From: Diogma glabrata
Lineage: Eukaryota; Arthropoda; Insecta; Diptera; Cylindrotomidae
NCBI GenBank assembly: GCA_963693315.1
Contig: OY856186.1
Coordinates: 307,547,061-307,611,060 of the forward strand
Reading direction: 5' to 3'
Length of the DNA: 64,000 bases
Shown one piece after another: positions 34,929-47,679 of this stretch (positions are counted from its first letter, which is position 1; every line of letters begins with the position of its first letter). The notes below the pieces were generated by a model, which saw only the letters and a program-made list of their open reading frames with translations, was not told the DNA's origin and ran no database searches. The position numbers were made by a program, and so were the translations under genes.

Positions 34929-37006
34929 TAGTGGAGTCAAATTAGTAAAAAAAAGTGATATATTTGATGTAAGAGCAAAGTTGAATTTTTTTTTTGTTTT
35001 ATGTTAAGGACATAAAAGTTAGTAGGCATGTAATTATTTAGCAAATTTGGAGGTCCGGAAGTGCCTCAAAAACGGCAAAAACTGGTTTTTTGGTGTTTTT
35101 TGAGTAGGTCGCTTCACTATTTTTGAAATATTTCGGGCTCTAATGATCATAAAAAAAAAACAGAAAATGCAAAATGTTTGTGATTAAATTTCAAATCCAT
35201 CTAGGAGGGTTAGATACTTTAAAAGTGTAACCTAACCTCAAAAAACCGAATCGCGTGACTTTTTTTTTTTTTTTACTAAATTTATGATAAGGGGCGGAAA
35301 ATCTTCGAATTTTCATGAAAATTTCAGGAAACATGTATTTTAATAGTCTCAATATGGGATTTAATTTTTATGAAAAAATTTTAATTTTTTCGGCTACAAT
35401 TGGCATTTTTCGTTAAATTTGGCAAATGGTGCCATTTTATGAGAAGTCATCCAAAATAAAATTTTTTTTTTTTAATCTGTACTTTTTTTTATCTCCTTTA
35501 ACTTAAGTATAATCAAAATTATGTTGCCTTAATTTAAATGCCTATTTTTGGGCATGAAAAAAAAACAATAATTTTGGCATTTTTTTGACATTTTACCATA
35601 TATACGGTATTATTTATGCTATTATCATGTATTTTGCATAAAAGTGAAATATGCAATTCAAATTAATAAAAAATATTTTTTAAAATTATACATAACCTAC
35701 AAAACTTTTTTTCTTGCAATGCCCTAAATTGCTTTTGGTAAATAATTAAAATGTTATTACAATTATTGTAAATATTTGATATGAGATTTTGGAAAAATGT
35801 AATATTCAATTTTTTTCAAACATTTTTCAAACATATAAAATACACAGCATAAATAATTTTACGCCAATTATGTTTTCAATTGAAAATTCTATATGCGTTA
35901 TTATGGTTTTCCATATTATTCACTGTTTGTGTGCTTTTGTCACTTTTGAATTAAAATGCAATATTTAAAAATATACTTTTTGCTGTTTATTTTTAAAATT
36001 TTTATTTTATTAATAATAATATAAACTTTCTTATAGTAACAATTTGAATTTGATTTTTTATTTTATTGAATATCGATTTCGACTTACGCCATCCTCAGTT
36101 TAAATTATTATTACAATTTTTGCTTAAACTATTACTTATATACTACTTCAACTGCTATTTTTTATTATTATGTCGTATATTTTGTTAGTTTAATTTTAAT
36201 TATTTACCAAAAGCAATTTAGGGCATTGCAAGAAAAAAAAGTTTTGTAGGTTATGTATAATTTTAAAAAATATTTTTTATTAATTTGAATTGCCTATTTC
36301 ACTTTTATGCAAAATACATGATAATAGCATAAATAATACCGTATATATGGTAAAATGTCAAAAAAATGCCAAAATTATTGTTTTTTTTTCATGCCCAAAA
36401 ATAGGCATTTAAATTAAGGCAACATAATTTTAATTATATTTAAGTTAAGGTTGATAAAAAAAAGTACAGATTAAAAAAAAAAAATTTTATTTTGGATGAC
36501 TTCTCATTAAATGGCACCATTTGCCAAATTTAACGAAAAATGCCAATTGTGGCCAAAAAATTAAAATTTTTTCATAAAAATTAGATCCCATATTGAGAAT
36601 ATTAAAATACATGTTTCCTGAAATTTTCATGAAAATTCGACGATTTTTCCGCTCCTTATCATAAATTTAGTAAAAAAAAAAAAAAGTCACGCGATTCGGT
36701 TTTTTGAGGTTAGGTTACACTTTTAAAGTATCTAACCCTCCTAGATAGATTTGAAATTTAATCACAAACATTTTGCATTTTTTGTTTTTTTTTATGATCA
36801 TTAGAGCCCGAAATATTTCAAAAATAGTGAAGCGACCTACTCAAAAAACACCAAAAAACCAGTTTTTGCCATTTTTGAGGCACTTCCGGACCTCCAAATT
36901 TGCTAAATAATTACATGCCCACTAACTTTTATGTCCTTAACATAAAACAAAAAAAAAATTCAACTTTGCTCTTACATCAATATAAAATGCTAATATGACT
37001 CCACTA
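34929..37006. mobile_element. Large foldback element, arms about 820 bp, TSD TAA
   Basis: The left arm (34929 to about 35752) and right arm (about 36193 to 37006) are inverted copies of each other, beginning TAGTGGAGTCA-ATTAG and matching through to TTTGGTAAATAATTA. A loop of about 440 bp separates them. TAA directly flanks both ends (34926-34928 and 37007-37009), as for Harbinger-mobilised elements. No coding capacity; a short ORF overlapping the right end (36937-37200) is a shadow. Arms differ by scattered substitutions and small indels, so it is not an assembly artefact of a single palindrome. Confidence 0.85.
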
Positions 37007-37107
37007 TAAGTGAAAATATACAGCAAAAAAATAATATACAACCGATACAACAACAAACAAAAATTAATATAATTAAAGTAATTTTTTGTAATTAAAAACA
37101 ATAAAAG

Positions 37108-37203
37108 TAACGCCAAGCATAAAAGTGACGCCAAGCGTAAAGTGACGCCAAGCTTGATGCTAAAATACAAAAGTGAAGCCACGCTAAATAGGGACGCCAA
37201 GCT
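37108..37203. repeat. Minisatellite of GACGCCAAGC
   Basis: About five degenerate copies of (A)GTGACGCCAAGC spaced 15-35 bp apart, just right of the foldback element. Confidence 0.7.
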
Positions 37204-37619
37204 TTATTAAGAATACGGACACAAAGGAACAAAAGAATGCCGCATTAACAAGTTTATCAGGATATCAAGTAATAATAATTAAATAACTTATTTTAAATTT
37301 ATTTGAATTTCAATAATAGATCATTTATTAGATAACGTTTTTTTTTAATTAAATACATATGCATTTCTTTTATAATCTTCAGCTTTGAATAAATAATAAT
37401 TCGCGACATATTAGAGATTCCGTTTTTTATACACTATTGGTGAGAGTACAACGTGTTCTTCACATTATTTCGATTATCTCGTGAACCATTAATCCGATGA
37501 ACTTAAAATTTGAGGTGCTTATAAAACTAACCTATCCACACAAGATGGCGGGTTAAAAAATAAATAAAGTTGTGTTTGTTTGTTTTAAAGAGGTACGATG
37601 TAAAGCCTGTGAAAACATA
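37204..37619. other. AT-rich DNA, nothing recognised
   Basis: No coding or RNA feature could be supported. Confidence 0.4.
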
Positions 37620-38890
37620 CATTTTTTTATCGAGACGAGAAGGGTATCATATGAAAGAGCTTCATTTCAGCATTATTTAAAAATATATTTTGGAATTTTT
37701 CACCTCACCATTTTTTGTATAATTTGAAAAAATGACGTTTTCTCGATGTTTTATTGCCGCGATCAACTCCGACCCTACTTCATCGAAAATCTTGAAATAT
37801 ATTTGGAATGATAGAAAAATGAGTAGGTTTTTAATGAAAAATATAGAAAAGTGGCAGATACTCATGACTATATTTATTAAAGGGGTGGGAATGTTAAGGG
37901 GTAAAAACATCATTTAAAACCAGGTCATGTGGGGTGTCATTTGAAAGAGCACTTGATTTTAGAAATATTGCCATTTTTTTAGAATTTTGTAATGCATAGT
38001 TTTTGAATTATTATCAATAAAGTGACATAAAAAGTTGGTAACCAGCCCCCCCCCCCCTTTGTATTTCGAGCCTAATTAACAGAAAAATTTGAAAAAATTC
38101 ACAGAGATAGGAAGTTTGATAAACTCTGAACGAAAATTATAGCGAACTCTCAAATAATTATATTTTTGTGCTTTTAAGGGATTGGGGTGGGGAAGGGTGA
38201 AAAAAAACTTTTTTGACCCAAGCGAGTGGGGTGTCATTTGAAAGAGCACCAAATTTCAGAAACTCTGCAATTTTTTTTAGAATTTTGCGGTGCACAGTTT
38301 TTGAGTTATTCTAAAAGACCGTCCCCTCCCCCTACGTTTCGACACTGATAGACAGAAAAAATTGAAAAAATTCATAAAGACAGGAAGTTTGCTATATTTT
38401 GAACGAAAATTATAGCGAACTCTCAAATAATTATATTTCTGTGTGTTTAGGGGATGGGTGTAAGGAGGGTAAAAAAAAACTTTTTTTGACCCAAGTGAGT
38501 GAGGTATCATTTGAAAGGACACCTAATTTAAGAAATAACGCACTTTTTTTAGAATTTCACTGGTCACAGTTTTCGAGTTATTGTCAAAAAGTAAAACTTT
38601 CAAACCGTGCTCCCCCTACGTTTCGACACTGATTGACAGAAAAGTTTGGGAAAACGCATATAGACAGGAAGTTTGGTATACCTTAAATGACAATTATAGC
38701 GAGGTCTCAAATAATTATATTTCTGTGTGTTTAGGGGATGGGTGTGGGGAAGGTAAAAAAAATTTTTTTGGACCCAAATGAGTGGGGTGTCATTTGAAAG
38801 AGCACTTAATTTAAGAAACATTGCAGCTTTTTTTAGAATTTTGCGATGCACAGCTTTTTAGTTATTGATAAAAAAGTGCTATTTTAAGTG
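37620..38890. repeat. Satellite-like tandem array, about 285-bp unit
   Basis: Landmark GT(G/A)TCAT-TGAAAG recurs near 37648, 37935, 38234, 38507 and 38787, spaced 274-299 bp. Each unit also has GA(C/T)AGGAAGTTTG, then AATTATAGCGA-CTC, TAATTATATTT and a GGGGTGGG-AAGG tract. Four to five diverged units. Short frames inside it are shadows. A 13-base C run lies at about 38046-38058. Confidence 0.85.
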
Positions 38891-40756
38891 TATGTATACC
38901 ACCCTATATTTCGACGCTGATTTATAGAACAAATATTCCAAATTTAAACCATTAAAATACTGGTTAAATCTTTCTTTAGTTAACATAAACAGCTATGGAT
39001 AAGATTTAACCTCAAGTAACATTTTTGATCGATGTAGATGTGATTGACATTTACTATTGACGTCTACGATTAAACATTTATTCTGTTATGCGTCCATAGT
39101 CTGGCGATATAAAGACTTTACAACATAACTTTATGTCTTTTATTTTTGATATTGTGTTCTTTTACATTCACGGAACCCTTGCCCCTTGGCGAGCGAATTT
39201 TATTCGCACTTGACTTTTATTTTAATTAATATTACATTAGTTTGAATACAAATCTTTATATTGAGAAGTAATTTCCGTAGGTCTAAAATAATTAAAATAA
39301 TTTTCAATTAAATAACACAATTTTTAAATTCAATTTATAATATTTATTGCACGTATTAAAATGAGTATTGAATTTGTAACGTTTGCTTTCGGTGTGGTTA
39401 AATAATGCATCGGATCAAAAACTATCTTAATCTTATTCCCGATCTTAATGTGAAATACAGAGTTCTTTTATTCACAATAAACCTAATCATTTAGTAACTA
39501 AAATTATCAAAAATATTTGGAAATTCAAAATTGAAATCATTCAATAAAAATACCTAATTATCGTTTTCTAATCAAAACAAAAAACAAATTATTTTGTTTA
39601 GTAACCAACAACCTTTTACCAAACACTTACAAACAACATTTTTAATTCATACTAATACCGATGGCATTACTATACACGATTTTTGAAATTTAATCCCTTT
39701 CGTTTTTACTAAATTGTTTGTATTGGTGCTGTACCTCAACATTAAATATCTAAGTAAATCCATTAAAATTGTCATGGGGAGTGATGTCATTTAAAAATTG
39801 GTTTGGTAGGTTGAATTATTTACAGCAATAACTAAATTAGAATAAATAATTCAATAATCAATTAACTATAACTTTTATGTTTTAAGAAAAATGAAAGAAA
39901 CAAAGTAATAAGAATAACATAATTTGCAAAATAATATTCTTATTGTCTTGTTGGTTTAGCATAAAATAGGTTAAAATTTAAATAGGCAACAGCTGATTAA
40001 GCTATTCGCAATAACAAAAATAAAAATCAAAACAATCCAACCATATTGCCACCTATGGCCAAACATGATTATATCCACAATCAAATTTTGTCTTTTAATG
40101 TTAATTATAATAAACTTTGTGACGAAGGAGCTCCCAAACACAATCTTTTCGTGCTCATTTCTTCACTTTTACTTTCCTCCGTCACAAGGTGCCCGATTCC
40201 AGATTCCACAAATTTATTTTTGTCTCATGACATCAGACCCATCTTTTAAAACCAAATTCAGTTTGCTAATAATGCAATATTCCATGAATTTAAATTACAA
40301 CCATTCCCATGTTTTAGTTTTGCAATCTGGCAAAACATCTTTATTAAATTAAATAAAATTAAATTTAAACGGTTTTCTGAAAAGATAATTCTCCAATTTC
40401 TTTATTGTTAACATTAAAACTAAAACTCCGTTGTGATGTTTTTCTGTTAACTTTCATTTTTTTTTTGAAACTTGATAAATTTTCTATTTAATTGTGGAAA
40501 ACTATTCCCACAGTTTTAGTGGAATTCTCGAATCACTATTTTTTTTTGTTATCATCATTACTAGGACTCAGATAACACCGAGGTGTTAACTTTGGTGATA
40601 TTGTCTTGGTTGGGACTAGTTTTGGAATGTTAAAACAAGGAGGTTGTGAAAAGTCGAGTCGCGATCGTGGTTTATTATTGTTTTTATTTTTTTTCCGTAT
40701 TTTGTATTTGATTATTTAGTTTGTGTTTTTTTATTTAATTAGAGTAAAATAACTAA
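38891..40756. other. AT-rich DNA without recognisable genes
   Basis: Overlapping short frames at 40046-40352 have no recognisable motif and no splice context. Nothing else could be supported. Confidence 0.4.
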
Positions 40757-41165
40757 AAACTGTTGTTCAATTCAAATCATACAATTTAAAAGATTTAAAT
40801 TAATAAAGTTTAAGAATTCGAATAGTGATTTATATTGTAGTTTTATCACTAAAAACTGTTCTAAGTTCAAATCATACAATTTAAAAGATTTAAGTTAATA
40901 AAGTTTAAGAATCCAAATATATGATAGTGATTAGTGATTACTATTGTGGTTTTAGATTTATTACCAAAAACTGTTTTATAGTTAAAAGATTTAAATTAAT
41001 AAAGTTTAAGAATTCGAATAGTGATTTATATTGTTTTATCACTAAAAAGTAAAAACTGTTCTAAATTCAAATCAAACAATTTAAAAGATTTAAATTAATA
41101 AAGTTTAAGAATTCGAATAGTGATTTATATTGTAGTTTTATCACTAAAAACTGTTCAAAGTTTTA
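40757..41165. repeat. Tandem repeat, about 105-bp unit, four copies
   Basis: Units share AAAAACTGTTCTAA-TTCAAATCATAC, then TTTAAAAGATTTAAATTAAT, AAAGTTTAAGAATTCGAATA and TTTATATTGTAGTTTTATCAC, with one shortened copy in the middle. Confidence 0.85.
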
Positions 41166-41420
41166 AATTTGCTAAGGTTTAAAAAAAAATGATGGTCTAA
41201 GAATTAAAATATATGATTGTGATTGATGTTACTAAATAATGTTACTAAATAAAAATTCAATTGAATATTGTACGATCTTGTTTGTCAATTAATACAACCT
41301 GTAACGCCGTGAGGAACTTAACCTGACTACAGCGATTTTGTCATCTAAGGTAAGACTAGGTTTATTATTTTACTTTTAATTTAGGATTATGTGGTTTCGT
41401 TTAATAAGTAGGGTAACCCT

Positions 41421-41796
41421 TCAACAGATCGTATAAAATGTTACCCTAGTTCCTCGGAATGTGAAGAGAGAATGATTTGGTGGTTTTGCGGTTAGGTGGG
41501 AGTTGCCAGCCCTGCCATGTCTATAAATATTTAATTTCTGCTCCTCTAGGACCCTCTGGTTGCCGGACACACCCACGACCATCTTAACCCTGAAACTCCA
41601 GCCTCGCGATGAGCAGGTCCGAATTTCCAACCAGAAGGGACAAAAATAAAGACTCGTCATTCCCAGGACATCCAGTTTCCTCTCTCGAGGAAGCAGGATG
41701 GCTTCAGGATTTCGTTTCATGGCGCCCAAATGTGGGGCTCCAACCTACGACCCTGAGATTAAGAGTCTCATGCTCTACCGACTGAGCTAGCCGGGA
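41421..41796 (-). mobile_element. tRNA-Lys-derived SINE
   Basis: The 5' end (minus strand) is a tRNA-Lys-like head at 41723-41796, followed by about 300 bp of GC-richer non-coding body and then AT-rich DNA. Pol III internal promoter boxes are recognisable (A box TAGCTCAGTCGGTAGAGC). A 102-codon frame spans the body but looks like a by-product of its higher GC. No other copy is in the window to define the 3' end. Confidence 0.6.
41723..41796 (-). tRNA. tRNA-Lys(CTT)-like head, probably pseudogene/SINE promoter
   Basis: It reads CCCGGCTAGCTCAGTCGG, TAGAGCATGAGACTCTTAAT, CTCAGGGTCGTAGG, TTGGAGCCCCACATTTGGGC in order. It folds as a tRNA with anticodon CTT. Departures from a functional gene: TTGGAGCC where TTCGAGCC is universal in the T-loop/B box, and T instead of G at position 1. 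Probably no longer a working tRNA. Confidence 0.6.
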
Positions 41797-41799
41797 CAC

Positions 41800-44008
41800 T
41801 CGACATGATAACTTCTGACCAGTATGATCAAAAGGTTTTTTTTTAAACGCGTGTTCCGTGGGTTTTTATTTGTTAAATTAAATGTGTTAAATAAAAATTA
41901 ATTGAACTGTTGATTGAATTGAACTGTACCACCACCGGTGGTATTGTGATTATTTTTAATTGATTTTTGTGGAAGTTTTCATGTGGTAAAAAAAAAATTG
42001 ATTTATTATTATTTAATTATTAAAAAAAAAAATAAAAAAAAAATTTTTAAAAACACACTTTTATTGAAAATGAGCTAAAAACTAAAAAATAAATTTTGCA
42101 TTGACACAACACGATGTTCCAAAGAAACAAAGGTTATATTCAAACGTTAAATCTTTTATTAATAACTATATGTTTGCTTTCAAACTATAATAAGGAAATA
42201 AATATTTAAATATCTTTTTAAACAATTTAACACAGATGGCAAAATTAGATGTACAGACTAGAATACTATTTAACTAGAAGTTTTGTTAGATAAATAATTT
42301 TCCGTTACAGTTCTTTACAAAAAATAACCAAAGAGTCTCACACTAATCAAAGAGTCTCACTCTTTGAAATACTTTTTTATCAACGAATTAAAACCCCTTC
42401 AACTCCATGTATACTGGCAAATTTCCATGAAATCATTTTTTAATTTAACTTCCTCTTTCTGAAACATATTCTCTAATACCGTTGGAAATACATAAGGAAT
42501 TTTAATATTACGCTAAAATGCATTTTTCAATTTTTATATTTATATTGCTTTCCCCTTTATACAAACATTAGTTTGTTATGGCATTTTTTCAAAATTTTAA
42601 TTTAGAATCGTAATTAACAGGATTTAATGTTCGAACTCTGAATGGAGTGAACAAAGCATCGATTCTTACATCATCTTTCCATTCATCAGGATAATACGTT
42701 TAATATTCTTTTTATGTACAATTCTGGTAATTTTAACAAAACACCTGGAAAACACAAGTTTTATAAATGTATATTTCAATAAGATTTAGTTTAAATTTTT
42801 ATTTTACCCCACAATGTAATATCCAAGTTCTTTTGTGAACTGGATTTTGTGTTGCCGTGATGGCTGTCTTAATATTCTTTTTATATACAATTCTGGTAGT
42901 TTTTCTGTAATTGTAACAAAACTCCTGGAAAAACACAAGTATTATAAATATATATTTCAATTAGATTTAGTTTAAATTATTATTTTTCGGCTTGGAAACT
43001 TACCAATGTAAACAAAAATTTGATAATGTATACAAAAATGAACTAAATGTCAAAATTTATATTGGTACACTAGTTCTGATTCTTACCACCAGAAGTTTCC
43101 TTCAATCGTCAATAAAATTAAAGCTTAATAAAAACAAAAAGTAAAATTTTGATTTTTTTAATCCATTATTTTTATAAAAATAACACAAATGTGTAATATG
43201 TCATATATTATAATGATATACTCAGTATGAGCGAAATTTCAACGTAGAAAATGGGACCTTCAGATCTTATGGATTTTCATACATAATAACTGATTTCTAA
43301 TTATCATTGCTGTATGTAATCTGTCAAATACAGCAAAATAACGATTTGAACTTTAACGAAAAAGGTCTATAAGCTTTGAAATGTCATACTTTTATTTTTT
43401 TCTTGTGTTCATTATTTATAATGTAAGGCTTTTTATCCATATAAAATGACACAAACATGTATGATGTCTATGATTATAATAATATACGCAGTATTACCAA
43501 AATTCCTTCGCTCAAAATGAGTCAACCAGAGGATGAGGATTTCAGTGCAATTCTTTAAGGTCTTTCAGAATGAAGAAAAATTTGAATTTTTTTTCTTCAG
43601 ATTTATAAAGTTTTTTGCTTTAAAAGTTTTAGAAATACGTACTGACTGCTTCAACAAAGTTGTCTTTTCAATTTGGGATCAATCACATAATGGGAAGTTA
43701 CTGAAAAATGAATCACAAAATTCCACCCATCAAAGCTCTCAGAAGTCAAGTTAAATAAAAGTGTGTAAAAATAGAAGCTCAAATATTTTACTTTTAAACA
43801 ATATTTAACTTTATTTTTGGAGAAAATTTGATTTGATTTTTATTTGTGAAGAAAAATATATATGAAAAAAAAATGTTAGTGGAAAAAATGTGATGTTGGA
43901 GCTTAAGTATATAAAACCACTAGAGTTACTAATTGTTCTAAGCTCTTGTTCCTTTCAACTTAAGTAAAAGGAATACTTAAAATTCGTATTGTTATATTAT
44001 GAGTTGAA
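41800..44008. other. AT-rich DNA with diverged duplications
   Basis: No gene was recognised. A roughly 115-bp segment at about 42697-42803 (AATATTCTTTTTATGTACAA, then AAAACACAAG-TTTATAAA) recurs at about 42872-42990. A weaker pair starts near 43180 and 43430 (ACACAAA-ATGT-TGATGTC). A 73-codon frame at 43533-43754 is unrecognised. Confidence 0.45.
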
Positions 44009-44750
44009 ACAAAAATAAATTTACAGTTAAACAAAATAAGGAAAGGAAAAATAAAATTATTTAAAGTTTTATTATTACTATTGTGAATTTCCGAAATTAT
44101 AAAAATGAAAATCTGCATGCCAGATGTTAAATTTATTTTGTTAAAGTGGATTTAACGTTAATAAAAATTTGAAAATATTCAAAATCAATACAGAAGTTCT
44201 GGTGTTTTGTGTGGAGATGGACGAGTGGAATAGAAGGGAATCGAAGAGCATAAGTCGTCATATCAGGAGGTGAACATGTAAGTGAACATATCCACGCCAA
44301 GTATAAAGTTTCAATTTTTGGTGTTATAATTTTTGCAATATATTTAGAATTATTAGAATTTTGGAAAAGAATTGAAAATACAAAAATAAATTTACAGTTA
44401 AACAAAATAAGGAAAGGAAAAATAAAATTATTTAAAGTTTTATTATTACTATTGTGAATTTCCGAAATTATAAAAATGAAAATCTGCATGCCAGATGTTA
44501 AATTTATTTTGTTAAAGTGGATTTTACGTTAATAAAAATTTGAAAATATTCAAAATCAATACAGAAGTTCTGGTGTTTTGTGTGGAGATGGACGAGTGGA
44601 ATAGAAGGGAATCGAAGAGCATAAGTCGTCATATCAGGAGGTGAACATGTAAGTGAACATATCCACGCCAAGTATAAAGTTTCAATTTTTGGTGTTATAA
44701 TTTTTGCAATATATTTAGAATTATTAGAATTTTGGAAAAGAATTGAAATT
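44009..44750. repeat. 371-bp tandem duplication, two nearly identical units
   Basis: Unit 1 (44009-44379) and unit 2 (44380-44750) are almost identical; one visible difference is GGATTTAACG against GGATTTTACG. Too similar to be old, so this is a recent duplication or an assembly duplication. No coding sequence recognised. Confidence 0.9.
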
Positions 44751-47292
44751 TTAAATTTTTTAGAACTTTTGGAATATTATTAGAATTTAGAAAAGGTTTA
44801 AATATTTGATTTTGTTCTAATTTTTGGAATGTTTTTGGGAGTTTTGAAAGAAATATCAATTTTTTTTTTATTATTTTGTTTTATATTTTGCAATATTTTT
44901 TTTAGACTTTTTAAAAAAAGTTTTAATCTTTGATTTTGTAATAATTTTTGGAATATTTTTTTTGGAATTTTGAAAAAAGTTTGATTTATTTAATTTTTAC
45001 AATAGTTTTGGAATTTTGAAAGAAATATGAATTTGTGGTGTTGTAATATTTTCCCGAAACTGTAAATGGAGGTTTTGTTAGTAGTTTGCTGATTGTATCA
45101 TCTTTTCACTAAATTATATTATACCTCTCCGTCAGGGCTACGAGAACGACGACTAGTATTGGGTCATTTTTTTTTCCTTAATATCTGTCATTTGTTACGA
45201 GGTATAGAAATTGTCCTCGTAATAGTATCATCGTGAGAACGTGGATCACAGGATTTTCAGGTAGATAGCGCTGGTGGTCTATCTCGTCTTTATGTTATTT
45301 TTGTTTATATATATCGCTCGCTAACAAGGACACTCTGACTGCCGAACACCCCACGGCCCCACATGACTCAGCGAAGTCGATTGAGCGATTTCGGAGTTCA
45401 GTCAGCGTGGCAATTTCTAAAGCCTTAGCATGTGCAATCTTTGCTTCTATCAGGGGTCTAGTTTGCACTGCTGATCGTTACAACTTTTTGAATTTGGTAG
45501 TCACCTTCCGCCTTCCGGATAATATATATACAAGATATTTTCTACTCGGCTAGTCAGTCGGCTTTTACTAAGGATAATTAAATAGTCATACAATTGTGAC
45601 TGATGTCCCCCTATGGAACTATAAAGAAAATCAAAAGAAAACGTGGAAGTGCCCATATTTGTAAAATATGGTTTGTATTGTTTTGTGTAATGTGCTAAAA
45701 ATTAAAAAACTTTGAAGCATTTCGAAAGTGTTGTATTGTATTTAATTAAAAATGAAACAAGGAATGCGAAGTTAAATTTATAAATATAAAAAACGAAATA
45801 AATAATCATATCAGTTTGGCTTCGGTTTCTTTCTAGAACCTTTTTTTGGTATTAAAACAAACACCGAGAAGGTGACGACACTAGTGGTAATGTAATTTTT
45901 TTTCAAGCTAAAACTCTGAAGCTTTAAGCCTTAATGTGATTTTGTAAGAAGTTAAGTAAAATGTTTCCTTGCATTAACCTTAAAAATAAATAGCAAGTAA
46001 AAATGAACTAAATTACCAAATAAACTTTATTAGTTAAAATAATTCACATGTTATTATGTGTTAAGGATGTAAATAAAGTAAAAAAATCAATTTATATTAA
46101 AACCATAAAGCTATATGTAACAGTTCGTGATCGAATATAATAATCTGTATTAAAATAATTTGGAGTGTGTTTTTTTTAAAATTTAGTGATAACCGCACTT
46201 CCATATTGTGATATGAATTCCTATCGTTCAATGAAAAATAAATAAAACAAGTTAAGAAAAAAAGGAAAAACTTTTTAATCACACTTCGCTCGACCGCCAT
46301 CATTTTTTTGTTGACTCGCCAAAGGCAATTCAATGATGTGGTTGATTGTATTTGAGATGCTGATTTTACTTGAAATGTTGATTGATTGTTGAATATATTG
46401 GATATACCTGATTGCACCTCATAACGGAGAACTAACTTTATAGTACCTGGAAGATTGATTAAATGAATTATACCTGTAGGATTATAATGTATGCATAGCA
46501 AGTAATGAACAAGATGTCCGGCGGAAACCAGCAGCGCAAATACGAAGAATTGATTTAATTAAAAAAACAAATGTCAGTGAGTAGAATTTAACTTTTATAC
46601 TTATTTACAATATATATTTTTAATGAGGCTGTAGATAGTTATATACTTGTTTGTTTATTTATGTGAATTTAAATGTGTTCATTGTTTTAGCGATTATCAA
46701 TTGTTTTTTATCAAATTTGTTGATTTTTAAGAAAGTGAAACATTAACGTAAATTTTTTTTGTGCTTTAGTGATTAGATTATTTTTTTTACGCAGTCCCAT
46801 GATTGAAATAATTGTAAAATCACTTAGATTCCTCCAGAATAACTTAGGAGAGTCTATATTGGATAATTGAATTATTTTTCAGCAGTTGATTCTTAACAAT
46901 TCTAAACAAAATTTGGAAATTTATTAGACACAAAAAAAACCAAAATGAGCGGTTACAATCATATATTATACACATTCAGTATATGTTGCTTTGGAAACGC
47001 AGCTTGTGATATGACTTAATTAAAACACTGAGGTTGTGGATGATCTATCTCTCTCGCCAGGCGATTCTGGATCCTTGCATTTATTTTTTGTTGATTTAGA
47101 AGACACTCTCCGTAAAATACCTTTGTTAACGACCAATATCCCCGCGAAAATTGAAGCCTGGAAGCTGAAAAACTATCCTATGAAGTCAGAAGTGTCTAGC
47201 AAAGGGGGATAATACTCTAAAGAAGATCAGGAGTGGCCAAATTTTATTAAAAATCCATATGTAGTTTAAAGGGTAAAGTTACGGGCATTAGG
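44751..47292. other. AT-rich DNA with a GC-richer segment and coding-like scraps
   Basis: About 45000-45117 is the second copy of the repeat at 4698-4815. The segment 45130-45560 is less AT-rich and contains a TATATATAT box-like run, possibly a decayed LTR. At 46513 an ATG opens MSGGNQQRKYEELI before a stop. About 47060-47220 reads FFVDLEDTLRKIPLL and IEAWKLKNYPMKSEV before a TAA. None could be assigned to a family. The last 40 bases read into the BEL gag frame that continues at 54405. Confidence 0.4.
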
Positions 47293-47296
47293 AATC

Positions 47297-47678
47297 TGTA
47301 GAGATAATTCTCTACAATTAACAAAACCCATAAATGAAATCTACAATGAAATAAATCCCAAGTACATCACTGGTGTACAATTATATTTTTATGATCCGAT
47401 CATCGGCGACCGGCATCGTTTCCTCTTGAAAAGAAAAAACGAAATTAAATAAAATATATTCATGTTTGGATCACCAAACAAACAACACCTTTAAATTGAA
47501 TTAAATCAAACTACTTAATTTAAAATAATTAATAATAAAATTTGTACAAATAAATTATATAAATAAATATGTGTAAAAGGAGTGAATTGAAATAGTTAAA
47601 AGAAATTGTATAATGTGTTTTTTATATTATCTTACAACTCCTTTGGTTAACGGTGAATGTAAATTAACAACCGTTACA
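47297..47678 (+). repeat. Gypsy 5' LTR, 382 bp
   Basis: It begins TGTAGAGATAATTCTCTACA (itself palindromic) and ends ACAACCGTTACA. Confidence 0.95.
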
Positions 47679-47679
47679 G

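Noticed and set aside
37620..38890. Possible CRISPR-like or coding array
   Set aside because: The period is about 285 bp with diverged units, in an animal-type genome; this is satellite-like, not CRISPR, and the short frames within it (38277-38851) are not conserved between units.
40046..40352. Two overlapping 67- and 95-codon plus-strand ORFs
   Set aside because: They occupy different frames of the same AT-rich stretch and neither has a recognisable feature.
41723..41796. Functional tRNA-Lys gene
   Set aside because: The universal TTC of the T-loop is TTG here and position 1 is changed; a SINE-like body follows.
46097..46501. 134-codon minus-strand ORF
   Set aside because: AT-biased hydrophobic translation with no motif, homopolymer-derived runs and no splice context; not supportable as a gene.
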